Source of the DNA: Alcanivorax sp. DP30
Lineage (GTDB): Bacteria > Pseudomonadota > Gammaproteobacteria > Pseudomonadales > Alcanivoracaceae
Length of the DNA: 64,000 nucleotides
Assembly (NCBI RefSeq): GCF_009882945.1
Contig: NZ_WTUY01000004.1
Coordinates: forward strand, 148,858 to 212,857
Direction: 5' to 3'
A program made the position numbers and the translations under genes. Each line of letters starts with the position of its first letter. Position 1 is the stretch's first letter. Below are positions 33,712 to 42,317 of this stretch, in pieces. The notes under the pieces are model-generated. The model made no database searches. It worked only from the letters and a program-made list of their open reading frames with translations, and was not told the DNA's origin.

Positions 33712-35235
33712 TCAGGCAGCGTCCTGCTTTTCGCTCACGCCGTATTGCACGTCGTAGTCAGACAGGCTGAATGCGCTCAGGCGTTTTTTCAGCTCAGCCA
33801 GCGACCACGGCCAGGCGGCAAAGTTGCGGCCGTTCTGATCCAGGTAATAGCTCTTGCAGCCACCGCTGTTGAACACGGTGCCTTTCAGATGCTTCTGCAC
33901 TTTGTCGTTGTGACGCTGCAACACGCCCGGATTAATCGCCAGACGACTAATGCCCTTCGCCTTGATCTTCTTCAGGCCATCAATGATGTAATCCAGCTGC
34001 GCTTCGGCCAGGCCGATAAAGGAGTCATACACCAGCACGTTCGGGCCCAGCACCAGGAACGCGTTGGGCACATCTTTCATGGTGGCGCCAAGATAGGCTT
34101 CCGGCGACGTATCCTTCCACAGGTCAGACAGACGCTCGCCGTTGGCATTGATGACTTTGCGGCCAATCGGCGGATGAGACACCTCGAAGCCGGTACCCCA
34201 GATAATCACATCCACTTCGTGCCGCTCACCATTGGCAGCAATCACCGTGTTGCCTTCTACTTCCACCAGGCCATGAGGAATCAGATTGGCGTTATCCGCC
34301 TGTAGGGCAGGGTAATAGTTGTTAGCGAACAGAATGCGCTTACAGCCCAGCGTAAAGTCCGGCGTTACGGCCTTGCGCAGGGTCTTGTCTTTCACCTGAA
34401 CACGCAGCAGCTGTTTGGCGGCGGTGCTCACCGGCTTCAGCGCCACGGGATTACGCAAGCCGAAGTTGATCACGTTCAGGGATTGCGCCACGGCCTTGCG
34501 CCAGGTTTTCTGAATCACCGGCAGTTTTTCAATCAGCTGTTTGCTGTTGTCACCCAGATTCATGTCCGGCTTGGGCAACACCCAGGGGGCGGTGCGCTGG
34601 AACACGTGCAGCTCTTTCACCTTTGGCTGAATCTGCGGTACAAACTGGATCGCCGATGCGCCCGTGCCGATCACCGCCACACGCTTTCCTGTCAGATCAT
34701 AATCGTGGTTCCACTTGGCTGAGTGGAACATTTCACCTTTGAACGTATCCAGTCCGGGCAGATTGGGGATCTGGGCTTCAGTGATCGGACCGGTGGCGAA
34801 TACCACGGTGCGTGCCAGCGTCTGGGACGGCTTGCCATTGGTGGTGGTGTCCAGTACCCACAGGTGACGCGCCTCATCCCACTGGGCATTGTCCAGTTCA
34901 GTGCCGAACTCGATCAGCTCTTCAATACCAAACTCCTTGCTGACCCCTTCCAGGTACTCAAGGATTTCTGGCTGACGAGCAAACAGGTGGCTCCATTTGC
35001 TGCTTGGCGCAAAGGAAAACGAATACAGGGAAGACGGCACATCACAGCCGCACCCCGGGTAGGTATTCTCGCGCCATGTGCCACCCACGCGATTGGCTTT
35101 CTCGATAATCTTGAAATCGTGATAGCCCTCTTTCTTCATTTTGTACGCGGCACAAATACCGGAAATACCGGCACCCACGATAAAGCTGTCGTAAACTTTG
35201 GCCTCAGTGGCCTTGGTCTTTTTTGCTGCTGCCAT
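33712..35235 (-). CDS. Baeyer-Villiger-type flavin monooxygenase (507 aa)
   Basis: This NADPH- and FAD-dependent enzyme inserts oxygen into ketones or related substrates. Motifs in order are FIVGAGISGICAAYKM (FAD Rossmann), ANRVGGTWRENTYPGCGCDVP, the Baeyer-Villiger fingerprint FKGEMFHSAKW (FxGxxxHxxxW) and VAVIGTGASAIQFVPQI (NADPH Rossmann), plus IIWGTGF near residue ~380. It is the third gene of an apparent operon: PF10118 hydrolase, SDR, monooxygenase, 15 nt after the SDR gene. An SDR making ketones from secondary alcohols, followed by this enzyme and a hydrolase, would make a chemically sensible route; this is inference. It is not AlmA-like in its start region. Confidence 0.92.
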   Translation of the reverse strand: MAAAKKTKATEAKVYDSFIVGAGISGICAAYKMKKEGYHDFKIIEKANRVGGTWRENTYPGCGCDVPSSLYSFSFAPSSKWSHLFARQPEILEYLEGVSKEFGIEELIEFGTELDNAQWDEARHLWVLDTTTNGKPSQTLARTVVFATGPITEAQIPNLPGLDTFKGEMFHSAKWNHDYDLTGKRVAVIGTGASAIQFVPQIQPKVKELHVFQRTAPWVLPKPDMNLGDNSKQLIEKLPVIQKTWRKAVAQSLNVINFGLRNPVALKPVSTAAKQLLRVQVKDKTLRKAVTPDFTLGCKRILFANNYYPALQADNANLIPHGLVEVEGNTVIAANGERHEVDVIIWGTGFEVSHPPIGRKVINANGERLSDLWKDTSPEAYLGATMKDVPNAFLVLGPNVLVYDSFIGLAEAQLDYIIDGLKKIKAKGISRLAINPGVLQRHNDKVQKHLKGTVFNSGGCKSYYLDQNGRNFAAWPWSLAELKKRLSAFSLSDYDVQYGVSEKQDAA

Positions 35236-35250
35236 GAGAAAAAACCTCTA

Positions 35251-36090
35251 TCAATTCTTCACAAACCGGTACGAAAAACCGAGCAAATCGGCATACAGGT
35301 TTGGCGATACGCGCTTCATCACCCAGAACAACTTGGCGTCGACCTGGGGAGTGGTGTACAGCTCACCCTTGTCGAGACGGTTCAGGGTCAGCTTGGCCAC
35401 GGAGTCACTGGTAGTCATGGCGTAGTTCATCAACGCATGGTCAGCCAGTTTGGAGTAACGATCCGGAATACGGCCATCTTTGATGATATTGGTGGGCACC
35501 AGGGTCGGGCACAGTACGTTGACCTTGATGTTGTCCCGCTTGAGCTCCGCATACAGCGTTTCCGACAAGGCACGCACACCGGCCTTGGTCACGTTGTAGG
35601 CACTCATTTCCGGTGCAGCAGTGTACGATGCCGCTGAGGCCACATTGATGATCGCGCCGCGGCCTTGCTTCTTGAAGCCCGGCACAAAGTAATGGCACCC
35701 ATGGACAACACCCCACAGGTTCACATCCATCACCCATTTCCAGTCTTTCAGGCTCAGTTCATCAAACTTTCCGCCGATGCCGACACCGGCATTATTGATC
35801 ACCAGCGTGACCGGCTCTCCGAGCAGCTCTTCAGCCTGCTTGGCCAGTTTTTCCACCTGCTCCGCGCTGCCCACATCGCACGCCACCGCATAGGCCGTGC
35901 CACCGGCTTCTTCGATCAGGGCAGCGGTTTCTTCCGCACTTTCCAGTTTCAGGTCAGCACACACGACGGCACTGTTACGGCGAGCCAGCTCCAGAGCAAA
36001 GCTGCGACCGATGCCGCTACCGGCACCAGTGACTACCGCATAGCCGTTATAACTCGGCTTGCTGGAACGAAACTTGAGAATATTCAGCAT
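35251..36090 (-). CDS. Short-chain dehydrogenase/reductase (279 aa)
   Basis: This is a classical SDR with TGAGSGIG (cofactor loop, residues ~25-32), CADLKLESAE (Asp selecting NAD+), NNAGVGIGG, and the catalytic S and YNVTK (SAASYTAAPEMSAYNVTKAG). It is related to enzymes acting on alcohols or ketones of aliphatic substrates. I chose the ATG at 36090, where the fold starts; a longer frame overlaps the preceding gene. It lies 34 nt after the PF10118 gene and 15 nt before the monooxygenase gene, so co-transcription is likely. Confidence 0.92.
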   Translation of the reverse strand: MLNILKFRSSKPSYNGYAVVTGAGSGIGRSFALELARRNSAVVCADLKLESAEETAALIEEAGGTAYAVACDVGSAEQVEKLAKQAEELLGEPVTLVINNAGVGIGGKFDELSLKDWKWVMDVNLWGVVHGCHYFVPGFKKQGRGAIINVASAASYTAAPEMSAYNVTKAGVRALSETLYAELKRDNIKVNVLCPTLVPTNIIKDGRIPDRYSKLADHALMNYAMTTSDSVAKLTLNRLDKGELYTTPQVDAKLFWVMKRVSPNLYADLLGFSYRFVKN

Positions 36091-36124
36091 GAATTTCACC
36101 CATCCAGGTAACGTATTTTTTTGC

Positions 36125-37054
36125 TCAGGCGCGCTTGCCCGGTACAAATTCCTTGGTCAGATACGGCGTCAGCAACCCGGTTTTCGGGTGCAGAAGCTTC
36201 TCCTTGTAATACTCCAGATAGGCAGTGGTGTCGTGATCGCTGGGATGAAAGTCACGACGGGTGTAATCCAGAATGTGCTTGATGGTGCTGCCGTAGACGC
36301 CCTCTTTCGGGCCAGCCAGCATCGCCAGGCTTCGACGTACATCTTTCCAGTAGCGGGGGCTGATCAGATTACGCGGTTTACGCATTACCGGAATCACTGA
36401 GGCAGCAACCGGTATCAGGAAAACAATGGTGAACGCCGCCAGCACAAACCCGCGCATACGCAGGGCATAATCACCAGACAACTCCTGGAACACATCGTAT
36501 GCCACGTCCTTATGCTCGGACTCTTCCAGCATATGCCACATCCACAGGGCACGCTGCTTCTCATCCATGGACTCATAGAAGATGTCCTCGTGCTTCATCA
36601 TGTACTCCGCCAGCACCGCGGTGAAATGCTCAATGCCCGCCATCAATGACAGCTGCATGCGGTTGGACAGTTTCTTGAAGCCGTGCTCGAACACCTTGTC
36701 CGCAAGGAAGCGGTACAGGCCCACAGGAAAACGGTGCTTGGCCAGCACATCGTTGAACTCATTGTGCATCTTGGAGTGGATGGCTTCCTGACCGATCAGG
36801 GCAGTGACCAGACGCTTGAGCTCCGGATCTTTTACAAACTGACGGTGGTAACGGGCCGTATCGATTACCAGATCTTCACCAAACGTCAGAAAGATAGACA
36901 GCGCTTCAAAATACGCTGACGCCAGCTCGGTATTTCTGAAAAAAGTATCGTCCAGCTCCCGGGGATCGAACTTAAAATCCATATGCCGAATGGGCATCTC
37001 ATAGTTCTTCTGGGTGCTTTTCGGTACGTACTGATGAATTGTTGCAGTTGTCAT
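36125..37054 (-). CDS. PF10118-type predicted metal-dependent hydrolase, second copy (309 aa)
   Basis: The same family as the gene at 29965 is evident from MDFKFDPRELDDTFFRNTELASAYFEALSIFLTFGEDLVIDTAR, GQEAIHSKMHNEFND, IEHFTAVLAEYMMKH and MWHMLEESEHKDVAYDVFQEL. Those Glu/His motifs suggest a di-metal helical site. Helices near residues ~205-225 are hydrophobic (VLAAFTIVFLIPVAASVIPV), so it may touch the membrane. It leads the operon with the SDR and monooxygenase genes. Upstream, CAAGCGTTTG-like near-palindromic DNA at about 37158-37171 could be an operator for a TetR-type regulator not seen here. Confidence 0.85.
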   Translation of the reverse strand: MTTATIHQYVPKSTQKNYEMPIRHMDFKFDPRELDDTFFRNTELASAYFEALSIFLTFGEDLVIDTARYHRQFVKDPELKRLVTALIGQEAIHSKMHNEFNDVLAKHRFPVGLYRFLADKVFEHGFKKLSNRMQLSLMAGIEHFTAVLAEYMMKHEDIFYESMDEKQRALWMWHMLEESEHKDVAYDVFQELSGDYALRMRGFVLAAFTIVFLIPVAASVIPVMRKPRNLISPRYWKDVRRSLAMLAGPKEGVYGSTIKHILDYTRRDFHPSDHDTTAYLEYYKEKLLHPKTGLLTPYLTKEFVPGKRA

Positions 37055-37310
37055 GTCGGCTCACCTGAGTCCGTTGAAGGCACATGGCTGGCGGGTCTGG
37101 GAGCGCACAAGAGCGCACCCGCCAACTGTTACATTGATGAGTGACACAATAAAGCAAACGCTTGTTCGGGTTCAATTCGGATTAAAGTGCCGAAAGGCTG
37201 GAGGCGAGAGACCTGAAAGAATAACGATGCCGCCCCGCCACAGGCATGCGCCCGCAGCGGGAAGGAAGGAAAGCCGTTTTGATGTTTGGATTTTGGCGCA
37301 GGCGCGGGAA

Positions 37311-37874
37311 CTATTCCGCTGGCGCTTTTACGCCCCAAAGGCCGCCCAGGCTGCTGAGGGCGGAGCTTGCCACCCCTTCACCACCGAGAAAACCGAGGAT
37401 CTTGGGGGCAAACTGACTGATCATGTCCGGACTCAGGCCCAAAGCGCTGAACACCTTGCCAACCCCTTCCAGGCTGGAAATATTGCCCAGCATACTGCTG
37501 GCCAGACCGCTACCTTCTCCTCCAAGCAGGGAATCCAGCCCCGGCACCTTGGAAAGAATACCGCCGAACTGATCGGCAGACAGATTGTTCTTGGCCATGG
37601 CCAACAGGGCACCGGCACCGCCTGCTGCTTGCTTCTGGGTGACGCCCAGATCGGTAGTCAGACTATCCACCAGGGCCTGCGCCTCACCGCTGACCGCAAC
37701 TCCGCTATCCAGGGCGCCACTGGCAGCACCCATGCCTTCATTGGCTTTTTGGGAAGCACTGTCCACCGCAGTATTGGCCGAGTCGGTCAGCTTCTTGAAA
37801 TCAAAGGCCTGCGCCGGCCCACTGGCAGCCATGGCCAGCACCGAACCCAACATCACAACCTGTAGCTTGTTCAT
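37311..37874 (-). CDS. DUF2780 family exported protein (187 aa)
   Basis: A signal peptide (MNKLQVVMLGSVLAMAASGPAQA) is followed by small-residue-rich helices: SLTTDLGVTQKQAAGGAGALLAMAKNNLSADQFGGILSKVPGLDSLLG and MISQFAPKILGFLGGEGVASSALSSLGGLW. This matches DUF2780 (VcgC/VcgE-like), periplasmic proteins of unknown role. It is a single gene with a 250-bp noncoding leader to the previous operon. Confidence 0.82.
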   Translation of the reverse strand: MNKLQVVMLGSVLAMAASGPAQAFDFKKLTDSANTAVDSASQKANEGMGAASGALDSGVAVSGEAQALVDSLTTDLGVTQKQAAGGAGALLAMAKNNLSADQFGGILSKVPGLDSLLGGEGSGLASSMLGNISSLEGVGKVFSALGLSPDMISQFAPKILGFLGGEGVASSALSSLGGLWGVKAPAE

Positions 37875-37901
37875 CCTTAGTCTCCCTATTAACCGTTCGC
37901 T

Positions 37902-38516
37902 TCATGCGTCCGGCACATTGTATTCAAAACGCGGCAGATGCCATCCAAAACGTATTGCCAACAGGCGTACAGAAAACCCGCTGACCACAGTGACCAGTAC
38001 CGCCAACCACTCCGGGACCAGCCAATGCAGCAGTGCCAGATACAGCACCGCGGCACCCAATGATACTACTGCATAGAGCTCCTTCTGGAACACCAGCGGC
38101 ACCCGGTTACACAACAAATCCCGGATCACGCCGCCGAACATCCCGGTGATCAGGCCGGCCAGCGCCGCCACCGGGGCCCCCAACTCCATGCCCAAAGCGA
38201 CCTGGGCGCCAATCACGGTAAACGCCATCAGGCCCAATGCATCCAGAGCCAGAAACAGGTTTCGCAACCGGGACATATACGGTGCAATCCAGGTGGCCAC
38301 CAGCGCCGCCAGGGTGGTCAGCAGCAGGTATTCAGGGTGGGCAATCCAGGTGAGCGGATAATGTCCGAGCAGGATATCGCGTACCGAACCACCCCCAAAA
38401 GCAGTCACGGAGGCGATCATTACCACCCCGAACAGATCCATCTTGAGACGGCCTGCGGCAAGGGCGCCGGTCATGGCTTCGGCGGTGATTCCGATCAGAT
38501 ACAAGGTTATCAGCAT
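37902..38516 (-). CDS. UPF0126 / TRIC-type membrane channel family protein (204 aa)
   Basis: There are seven hydrophobic helices arranged as two repeated halves, each with a Gly-rich DxxGxxxFAxxxA-type pattern (MTGALAAGRLKMDLFGVVMIASVTAFGGGSVRDILLG and DALGLMAFTVIGAQVALGMELGAPVAALAGLITGMFGGVIRDLLC). This is the prokaryotic trimeric intracellular cation channel family (YicG/YadS-like); some members pass K+ or glycine. Inner-membrane location is certain, the substrate is not. Confidence 0.88.
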   Translation of the reverse strand: MLITLYLIGITAEAMTGALAAGRLKMDLFGVVMIASVTAFGGGSVRDILLGHYPLTWIAHPEYLLLTTLAALVATWIAPYMSRLRNLFLALDALGLMAFTVIGAQVALGMELGAPVAALAGLITGMFGGVIRDLLCNRVPLVFQKELYAVVSLGAAVLYLALLHWLVPEWLAVLVTVVSGFSVRLLAIRFGWHLPRFEYNVPDA

Positions 38517-38579
38517 GCGCCCTCCATGTTGGCATCAGGGCTGGCCGGCAGACCCCGGGCATGAAGTTAGAACAGAGGG

Positions 38580-39419
38580 TCAGGCCCGACGAATGCGGTC
38601 TTTCTCAATAGTGATCTTGCGGGCCTTGTAAAGCCCGCCAATGGCCTGCTTGAAGGCGTTCTTGCTGCAGCGGAAGGCATCGAAGATCGCCTCCGGGGAG
38701 CTCTTGTCTCCCAGCGGCAATTCACCACCGGCCTGCTCCAGTGCGGCCATGACCTGCTCACTCAGTGCATCACTCTTGGCCGCACCCGGGGCATTCAGGG
38801 ACAAGCTCAACTTGCCGTCTTCGCGCAGGCGCTGCACATAACCGGTGACGCGCTGGCCGTGCTTGAGCGGTGCACGCAGTTCCTTGCGGGCAATCATGCC
38901 CCAGTAGCGGTTATTGACCACCATCTTCCAGCCCAGATCGGTTTCCCGGGCCGCAATCAAGGTGACTTCATCGCCCTGCTGAAATTCATCACAGGTATCT
39001 TTCATGAACCGGTCCAGCTTGGCGCTGGCCAGCAGACGACCTTCCCGGTCGGTGGTCACAATCACCAGCACGCGCCCACCTGGACGCAGCGGCCCGGTTT
39101 GCTCAGCAAACGGCAGCAGCAGATCCTTGGGCATGCCCCAGTCAAGAAAAGCGCCCAGCTTGCTGGTGGATACCACACCCAGGGTTGCCACCTCGCCTCG
39201 CAAGACCTTGGGCGCCTTCACCGATGCCATGACACTGCCCTGACCATCGTTGTACAGCGTAACCAGCACACTGTCCCCAGGCGCCAGATCACCGGCTTCG
39301 CGGCTCGGCAGCAACACATCGCCCAAACTCCCGCCATCCAGCAACAGTCCGTTACGTACCGCCCGAATCACTTCCAGCGAATAGCGACGGCCAAGCGTCA
39401 GAGAGGACGATTCAGTCAT
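38580..39419 (-). CDS. CvfB-family S1 RNA-binding protein (279 aa)
   Basis: Several S1-like OB domains (residues ~5-60, 65-125: GVVSTSKLGAFLDWGMPKDLLLPF, and ~140-210) are followed by a winged-helix domain (PEAIFDAFRCSKNAFKQAIGGLYKARKITIEKDRIR). This matches CvfB/YitL proteins, which bind RNA or ribosomes and affect virulence gene expression in Gram-positives. It is cytosolic. The ATG at 39419 (MTESSSLTLGRRY) is preferred over a longer frame at 39506 with an unlikely Arg/Pro-rich leader. Confidence 0.9.
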   Translation of the reverse strand: MTESSSLTLGRRYSLEVIRAVRNGLLLDGGSLGDVLLPSREAGDLAPGDSVLVTLYNDGQGSVMASVKAPKVLRGEVATLGVVSTSKLGAFLDWGMPKDLLLPFAEQTGPLRPGGRVLVIVTTDREGRLLASAKLDRFMKDTCDEFQQGDEVTLIAARETDLGWKMVVNNRYWGMIARKELRAPLKHGQRVTGYVQRLREDGKLSLSLNAPGAAKSDALSEQVMAALEQAGGELPLGDKSSPEAIFDAFRCSKNAFKQAIGGLYKARKITIEKDRIRRA

Positions 39420-39533
39420 AAAAAAGCTCACTTGCCGGAGAGTGCAGACCAGATCTTGGACTGGCCGGAATCGCGGGCTCGGCGGTTTCGGTGACTCCGC
39501 CCTCACCCGCGGTGTTGCGTGGTGCGTCTCTTT

Positions 39534-40070
39534 TTACCACATCAGATCATCAGGAATCGGGAAATCCTTGTACGGATCATCGTCATCCACTTCCTGATTG
39601 CCGCGTTCGTTCAACAGCAGCACCGCCTGCTCATCACGCTGGCGGATCTTTTCCGCCACCACGGTGGGCACCAGCTCATAACCGTCGCCAAGCGCCACAA
39701 TGGCAATCTGTCCACGCTCCAGCTGTTGCTGCTGCTTGGCGGTTACCCAAGCCTTCTTGATCTTCTTGTCCTGCACAAACTGGAATGCCACATCACCCTT
39801 GCTGCGATCGATCCGGCTCTGCTCGGTCATCTGCTTGATCTGCGCAGCAATTTCCTTCTTTTCACGCTCAGCCTTGCGTTCTGCCTCCAGCTTGCGATCC
39901 GCTTCCGCCTGTTCTTCACGCAACCGGCGAGCCCGCTCGGCAGGATCTTCCAGATCAATCTCACCACGCTTGGCCTTGTTGACCTCTTCGCGCTTCTGCT
40001 GCTTGGCCTTGCGGGCCTTTTTCTTGTCTGCCAGACCGGCCTTCATCAACTGTTCTTGCAGGGAGCTCAT
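39534..40070 (-). CDS. DUF2058 (YaiL-like) nucleoprotein/polynucleotide-associated protein (178 aa)
   Basis: This highly charged protein starts MSSLQEQLMKAGLADKKKARKAKQQKREE, the standard DUF2058 start. A long Lys/Arg/Glu coiled coil (residues ~15-85) follows, then the globular end (FQFVQDKKIKKAWVTAKQQQQLERGQIAIVALGDGYELVP; DPYKDFPIPDDLMW). The family is associated with nucleic acids or ribosomes; the precise role is unknown. Confidence 0.9.
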   Translation of the reverse strand: MSSLQEQLMKAGLADKKKARKAKQQKREEVNKAKRGEIDLEDPAERARRLREEQAEADRKLEAERKAEREKKEIAAQIKQMTEQSRIDRSKGDVAFQFVQDKKIKKAWVTAKQQQQLERGQIAIVALGDGYELVPTVVAEKIRQRDEQAVLLLNERGNQEVDDDDPYKDFPIPDDLMW

Positions 40071-40148
40071 GCGGATCTCTCGTTCATTCGGTGTGGTGAC
40101 TTATCGTAGGTCGGAAACTGGCGAAAGGAAATCGCCGCAGCTGCCGCC

Positions 40149-40709
40149 CTATGGCCTGGTCAACGGTGTGGCCGGTGGTGTTCCCAGCAACGGCTGGGCA
40201 CGACTAAAACGGGCATCGTAGCCCGGCTGCCAGGGGAACACCCCCTTGGGGTCCGGCCACACCATCTGCAATGCAGGGTAAGGGGCCGGCAGGCTCTGAT
40301 AAAACCAGTTGGCAAAGCCCAGGTATTCCTTGTAGTGAGGAAAGGCCACAGGCAGAAACATGACCTCCAGACCATCGGCAATATCGCTGTAAAGACGATA
40401 CGGCTGATAGGGCTTGTTGAGCCCGCGGATACGCACCGCCGCACTGTCCAGCAGCCGGCTGGCCAACGAATCCTTGAGCCCCACCACAATCAGTTCCGGG
40501 TGATTCAGATTAAGGAAATGCCCGACGCTGAAGGTATAACCGGGCTGGCCATCACCGCCGGCGACGGCAAAGTGGTGCCACCCCTTGCGCTGGATATCCG
40601 CAAGCAGCGCTTCGTCTTCCGTATCTTCCGGGGCCGGATAACGGAATTTTCCTGGCATTTCTTCGAGAAACATGTGGCTGTCTGACTCCGTGGGGCGGGG
40701 GTTACCCAT
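40149..40709 (-). CDS. DUF4262 domain protein (186 aa)
   Basis: The central part GWHHFAVAGGDGQPGYTFSVGHFLNLNHPELIVVGL matches the DUF4262 pattern (small cytosolic proteins of unknown function). The rest contains FLPVAFPHYKEYLGFANWFY and DPKGVFPWQPGYDARF. I took the ATG at 40709, the first Met compatible with the domain boundary; the 289-aa version would run across the promoter of the divergent barrel gene. Confidence 0.72.
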   Translation of the reverse strand: MGNPRPTESDSHMFLEEMPGKFRYPAPEDTEDEALLADIQRKGWHHFAVAGGDGQPGYTFSVGHFLNLNHPELIVVGLKDSLASRLLDSAAVRIRGLNKPYQPYRLYSDIADGLEVMFLPVAFPHYKEYLGFANWFYQSLPAPYPALQMVWPDPKGVFPWQPGYDARFSRAQPLLGTPPATPLTRP

Positions 40710-40811
40710 GTCTTGTTCGCCGGGCCAGTTTAACAGAAAGCAGGCGGACTTGGCGCCCCGACCACTTGCTGCGCTACACTCCAGAACACAGCCTCTTCCC
40801 AGGGATCGATC

Positions 40812-41552
40812 ATGAAACGGACACTCTTCGCCACCTGCACCCTGCTTGCCTGCTCGGCACTCCATGCCGCCCCCGGTCTGTCCATCTACGGCGGGGGGTA
40901 TAACTGGGATACGGATTTCTCCGGCACGGTTTCGTCCGGCGGCGCCAACATCGATGTGGAAGACGACCTGGGCATGGGCAAGGCCGACCAGAGCGTTATC
41001 TGGCTGGGACTCGAACACGCCGTTCCGCTAATTCCCAATGCCCGCATCCGCTACTTTGATCTCTACGAATCCGCCAGCAACCGTATTCAGCGGAGCTTCG
41101 AATTCAACGGCCAGACCTATTTGGCCAGCACCCGGGTGGATAGCGAGCTGGAGCTGGACATGCTGGAAGGCACCCTTTACTACTCGCCCATCGACAGCAA
41201 CCTGAAGCTGGATCTGGGGCTGACCATCCGCCACATTGATGGCTTCATCCGTCTCAACAGCATTATTGCCGACTCCCGATTGGATATTGACGAGATACTG
41301 CCGCTGGCCCATGGCGCTGTCAGGTTCGACATACCGGGTACCGGGGCCTACGTGGGCGGCGAACTGAATGCGATCAAATACGACGGTTCGTCCATGAGCG
41401 ACTACAACGCCCGGGTGGGCTGGCGATCTGACTTTCTGCTGGGCGTGGAAGTGGGCTACAGCCAGATAAGCCTGGACCTGGATAACGTCAGCCAGCTGAC
41501 CACCGAACTGGATATGGGCGGTCCGTACCTGGCCCTGTCGCTGGGCTTTTAA
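40812..41552 (+). CDS. TIGR04219-type outer-membrane beta-barrel protein, copy A (246 aa)
   Basis: A signal peptide (MKRTLFATCTLLACSALHA) is followed by GLSIYGGGYNWDTDFSGTVSSGGANIDVEDDLGMG and WLGLEHAVPLIPNARIRYFDL, the hallmark order of the TIGR04219 family. Strands continue to the final aromatic residue (GGPYLALSLGF), as needed for BAM recognition. The function is unknown. A paralogue follows after 2 nt, so the pair is one transcript. Confidence 0.85.
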   Translation: MKRTLFATCTLLACSALHAAPGLSIYGGGYNWDTDFSGTVSSGGANIDVEDDLGMGKADQSVIWLGLEHAVPLIPNARIRYFDLYESASNRIQRSFEFNGQTYLASTRVDSELELDMLEGTLYYSPIDSNLKLDLGLTIRHIDGFIRLNSIIADSRLDIDEILPLAHGAVRFDIPGTGAYVGGELNAIKYDGSSMSDYNARVGWRSDFLLGVEVGYSQISLDLDNVSQLTTELDMGGPYLALSLGF

Positions 41553-41554
41553 TC

Positions 41555-42307
41555 GTGGCCCTTGCACGTGTTGCCCTCGGGATCGCCACCACAGTCTGTG
41601 TTTGCGCCCAGGCCAACGCCGCCGCTCAGATCAGCGCCGGCGCCTACAACTGGAACAGTGAACTGGAGGGTACTGTCGCCTCCGGGGCAGCAGCCCTGGA
41701 TCTGGATGATGATCTCGGTTTCGGTTATTCCCGCCAGACCGGTGCCATGCTGCAACTGCAACATGCTGCTGCCCTGCTGCCCCAGGTTAGCCTGCGTTAC
41801 CTGTCTCTCCGGGAAAACAGCCAGGCACTGCCAGGCCAGTCCCTGGCGTTTGACAGCGAGACCTTCCCAGCCGGGCAACCCCTGCACAGTGATCTGGAAC
41901 TGGGCATCCTGGACGGCACCCTGTATTACGCGTTTCCCCAAGAACATGGTCTACGGCTGGATGCCGGTCTGACAGTACGCAATCTGGATGGCGAGCTGAT
42001 ACTGGAATCAAACTCCCGTCAGGGGCAGCAAGCGATTGAGGACACCCTCCCCCAGCTCCATCTTGCCGCCCATTACCCCTTTCGCCTGCTATCCGACAAC
42101 GCCTATCTCGGCGCAGAGGTTAACGGTGTCTATCTGAAAGATGATCAAGTGACCGACTTCACACTAAAAGCCGGGTGGCGCAGTGATTTTCTGTTCGGGG
42201 TGGAAGTGGGCTTTAACCAGATGTTCGTCAAGCTGGACGACGATTCCGACAGCGCCATCGACCTGAAATTCGGCGGGCCCTATCTGGCCCTGACACTGAA
42301 TTTCTGA
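41555..42307 (+). CDS. TIGR04219-type outer-membrane beta-barrel protein, copy B (250 aa)
   Basis: This is a tandem paralogue of copy A with the same landmarks (AGAYNWNSELEGTVASGAAALDLDDDLGFG; QLQHAAALLPQVSLRYLSL; LRLDAGLTVRNLDGELIL; GWRSDFLFGVEVGFNQM; GGPYLALTLNF, ending in Phe). It starts with GTG 2 nt after the stop of copy A, with the signal peptide VALARVALGIATTVCVCAQANA. Divergence between the copies is clear, so the duplication is not recent. Confidence 0.82.
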   Translation: MALARVALGIATTVCVCAQANAAAQISAGAYNWNSELEGTVASGAAALDLDDDLGFGYSRQTGAMLQLQHAAALLPQVSLRYLSLRENSQALPGQSLAFDSETFPAGQPLHSDLELGILDGTLYYAFPQEHGLRLDAGLTVRNLDGELILESNSRQGQQAIEDTLPQLHLAAHYPFRLLSDNAYLGAEVNGVYLKDDQVTDFTLKAGWRSDFLFGVEVGFNQMFVKLDDDSDSAIDLKFGGPYLALTLNF

Positions 42308-42317
42308 GGCATTACCG

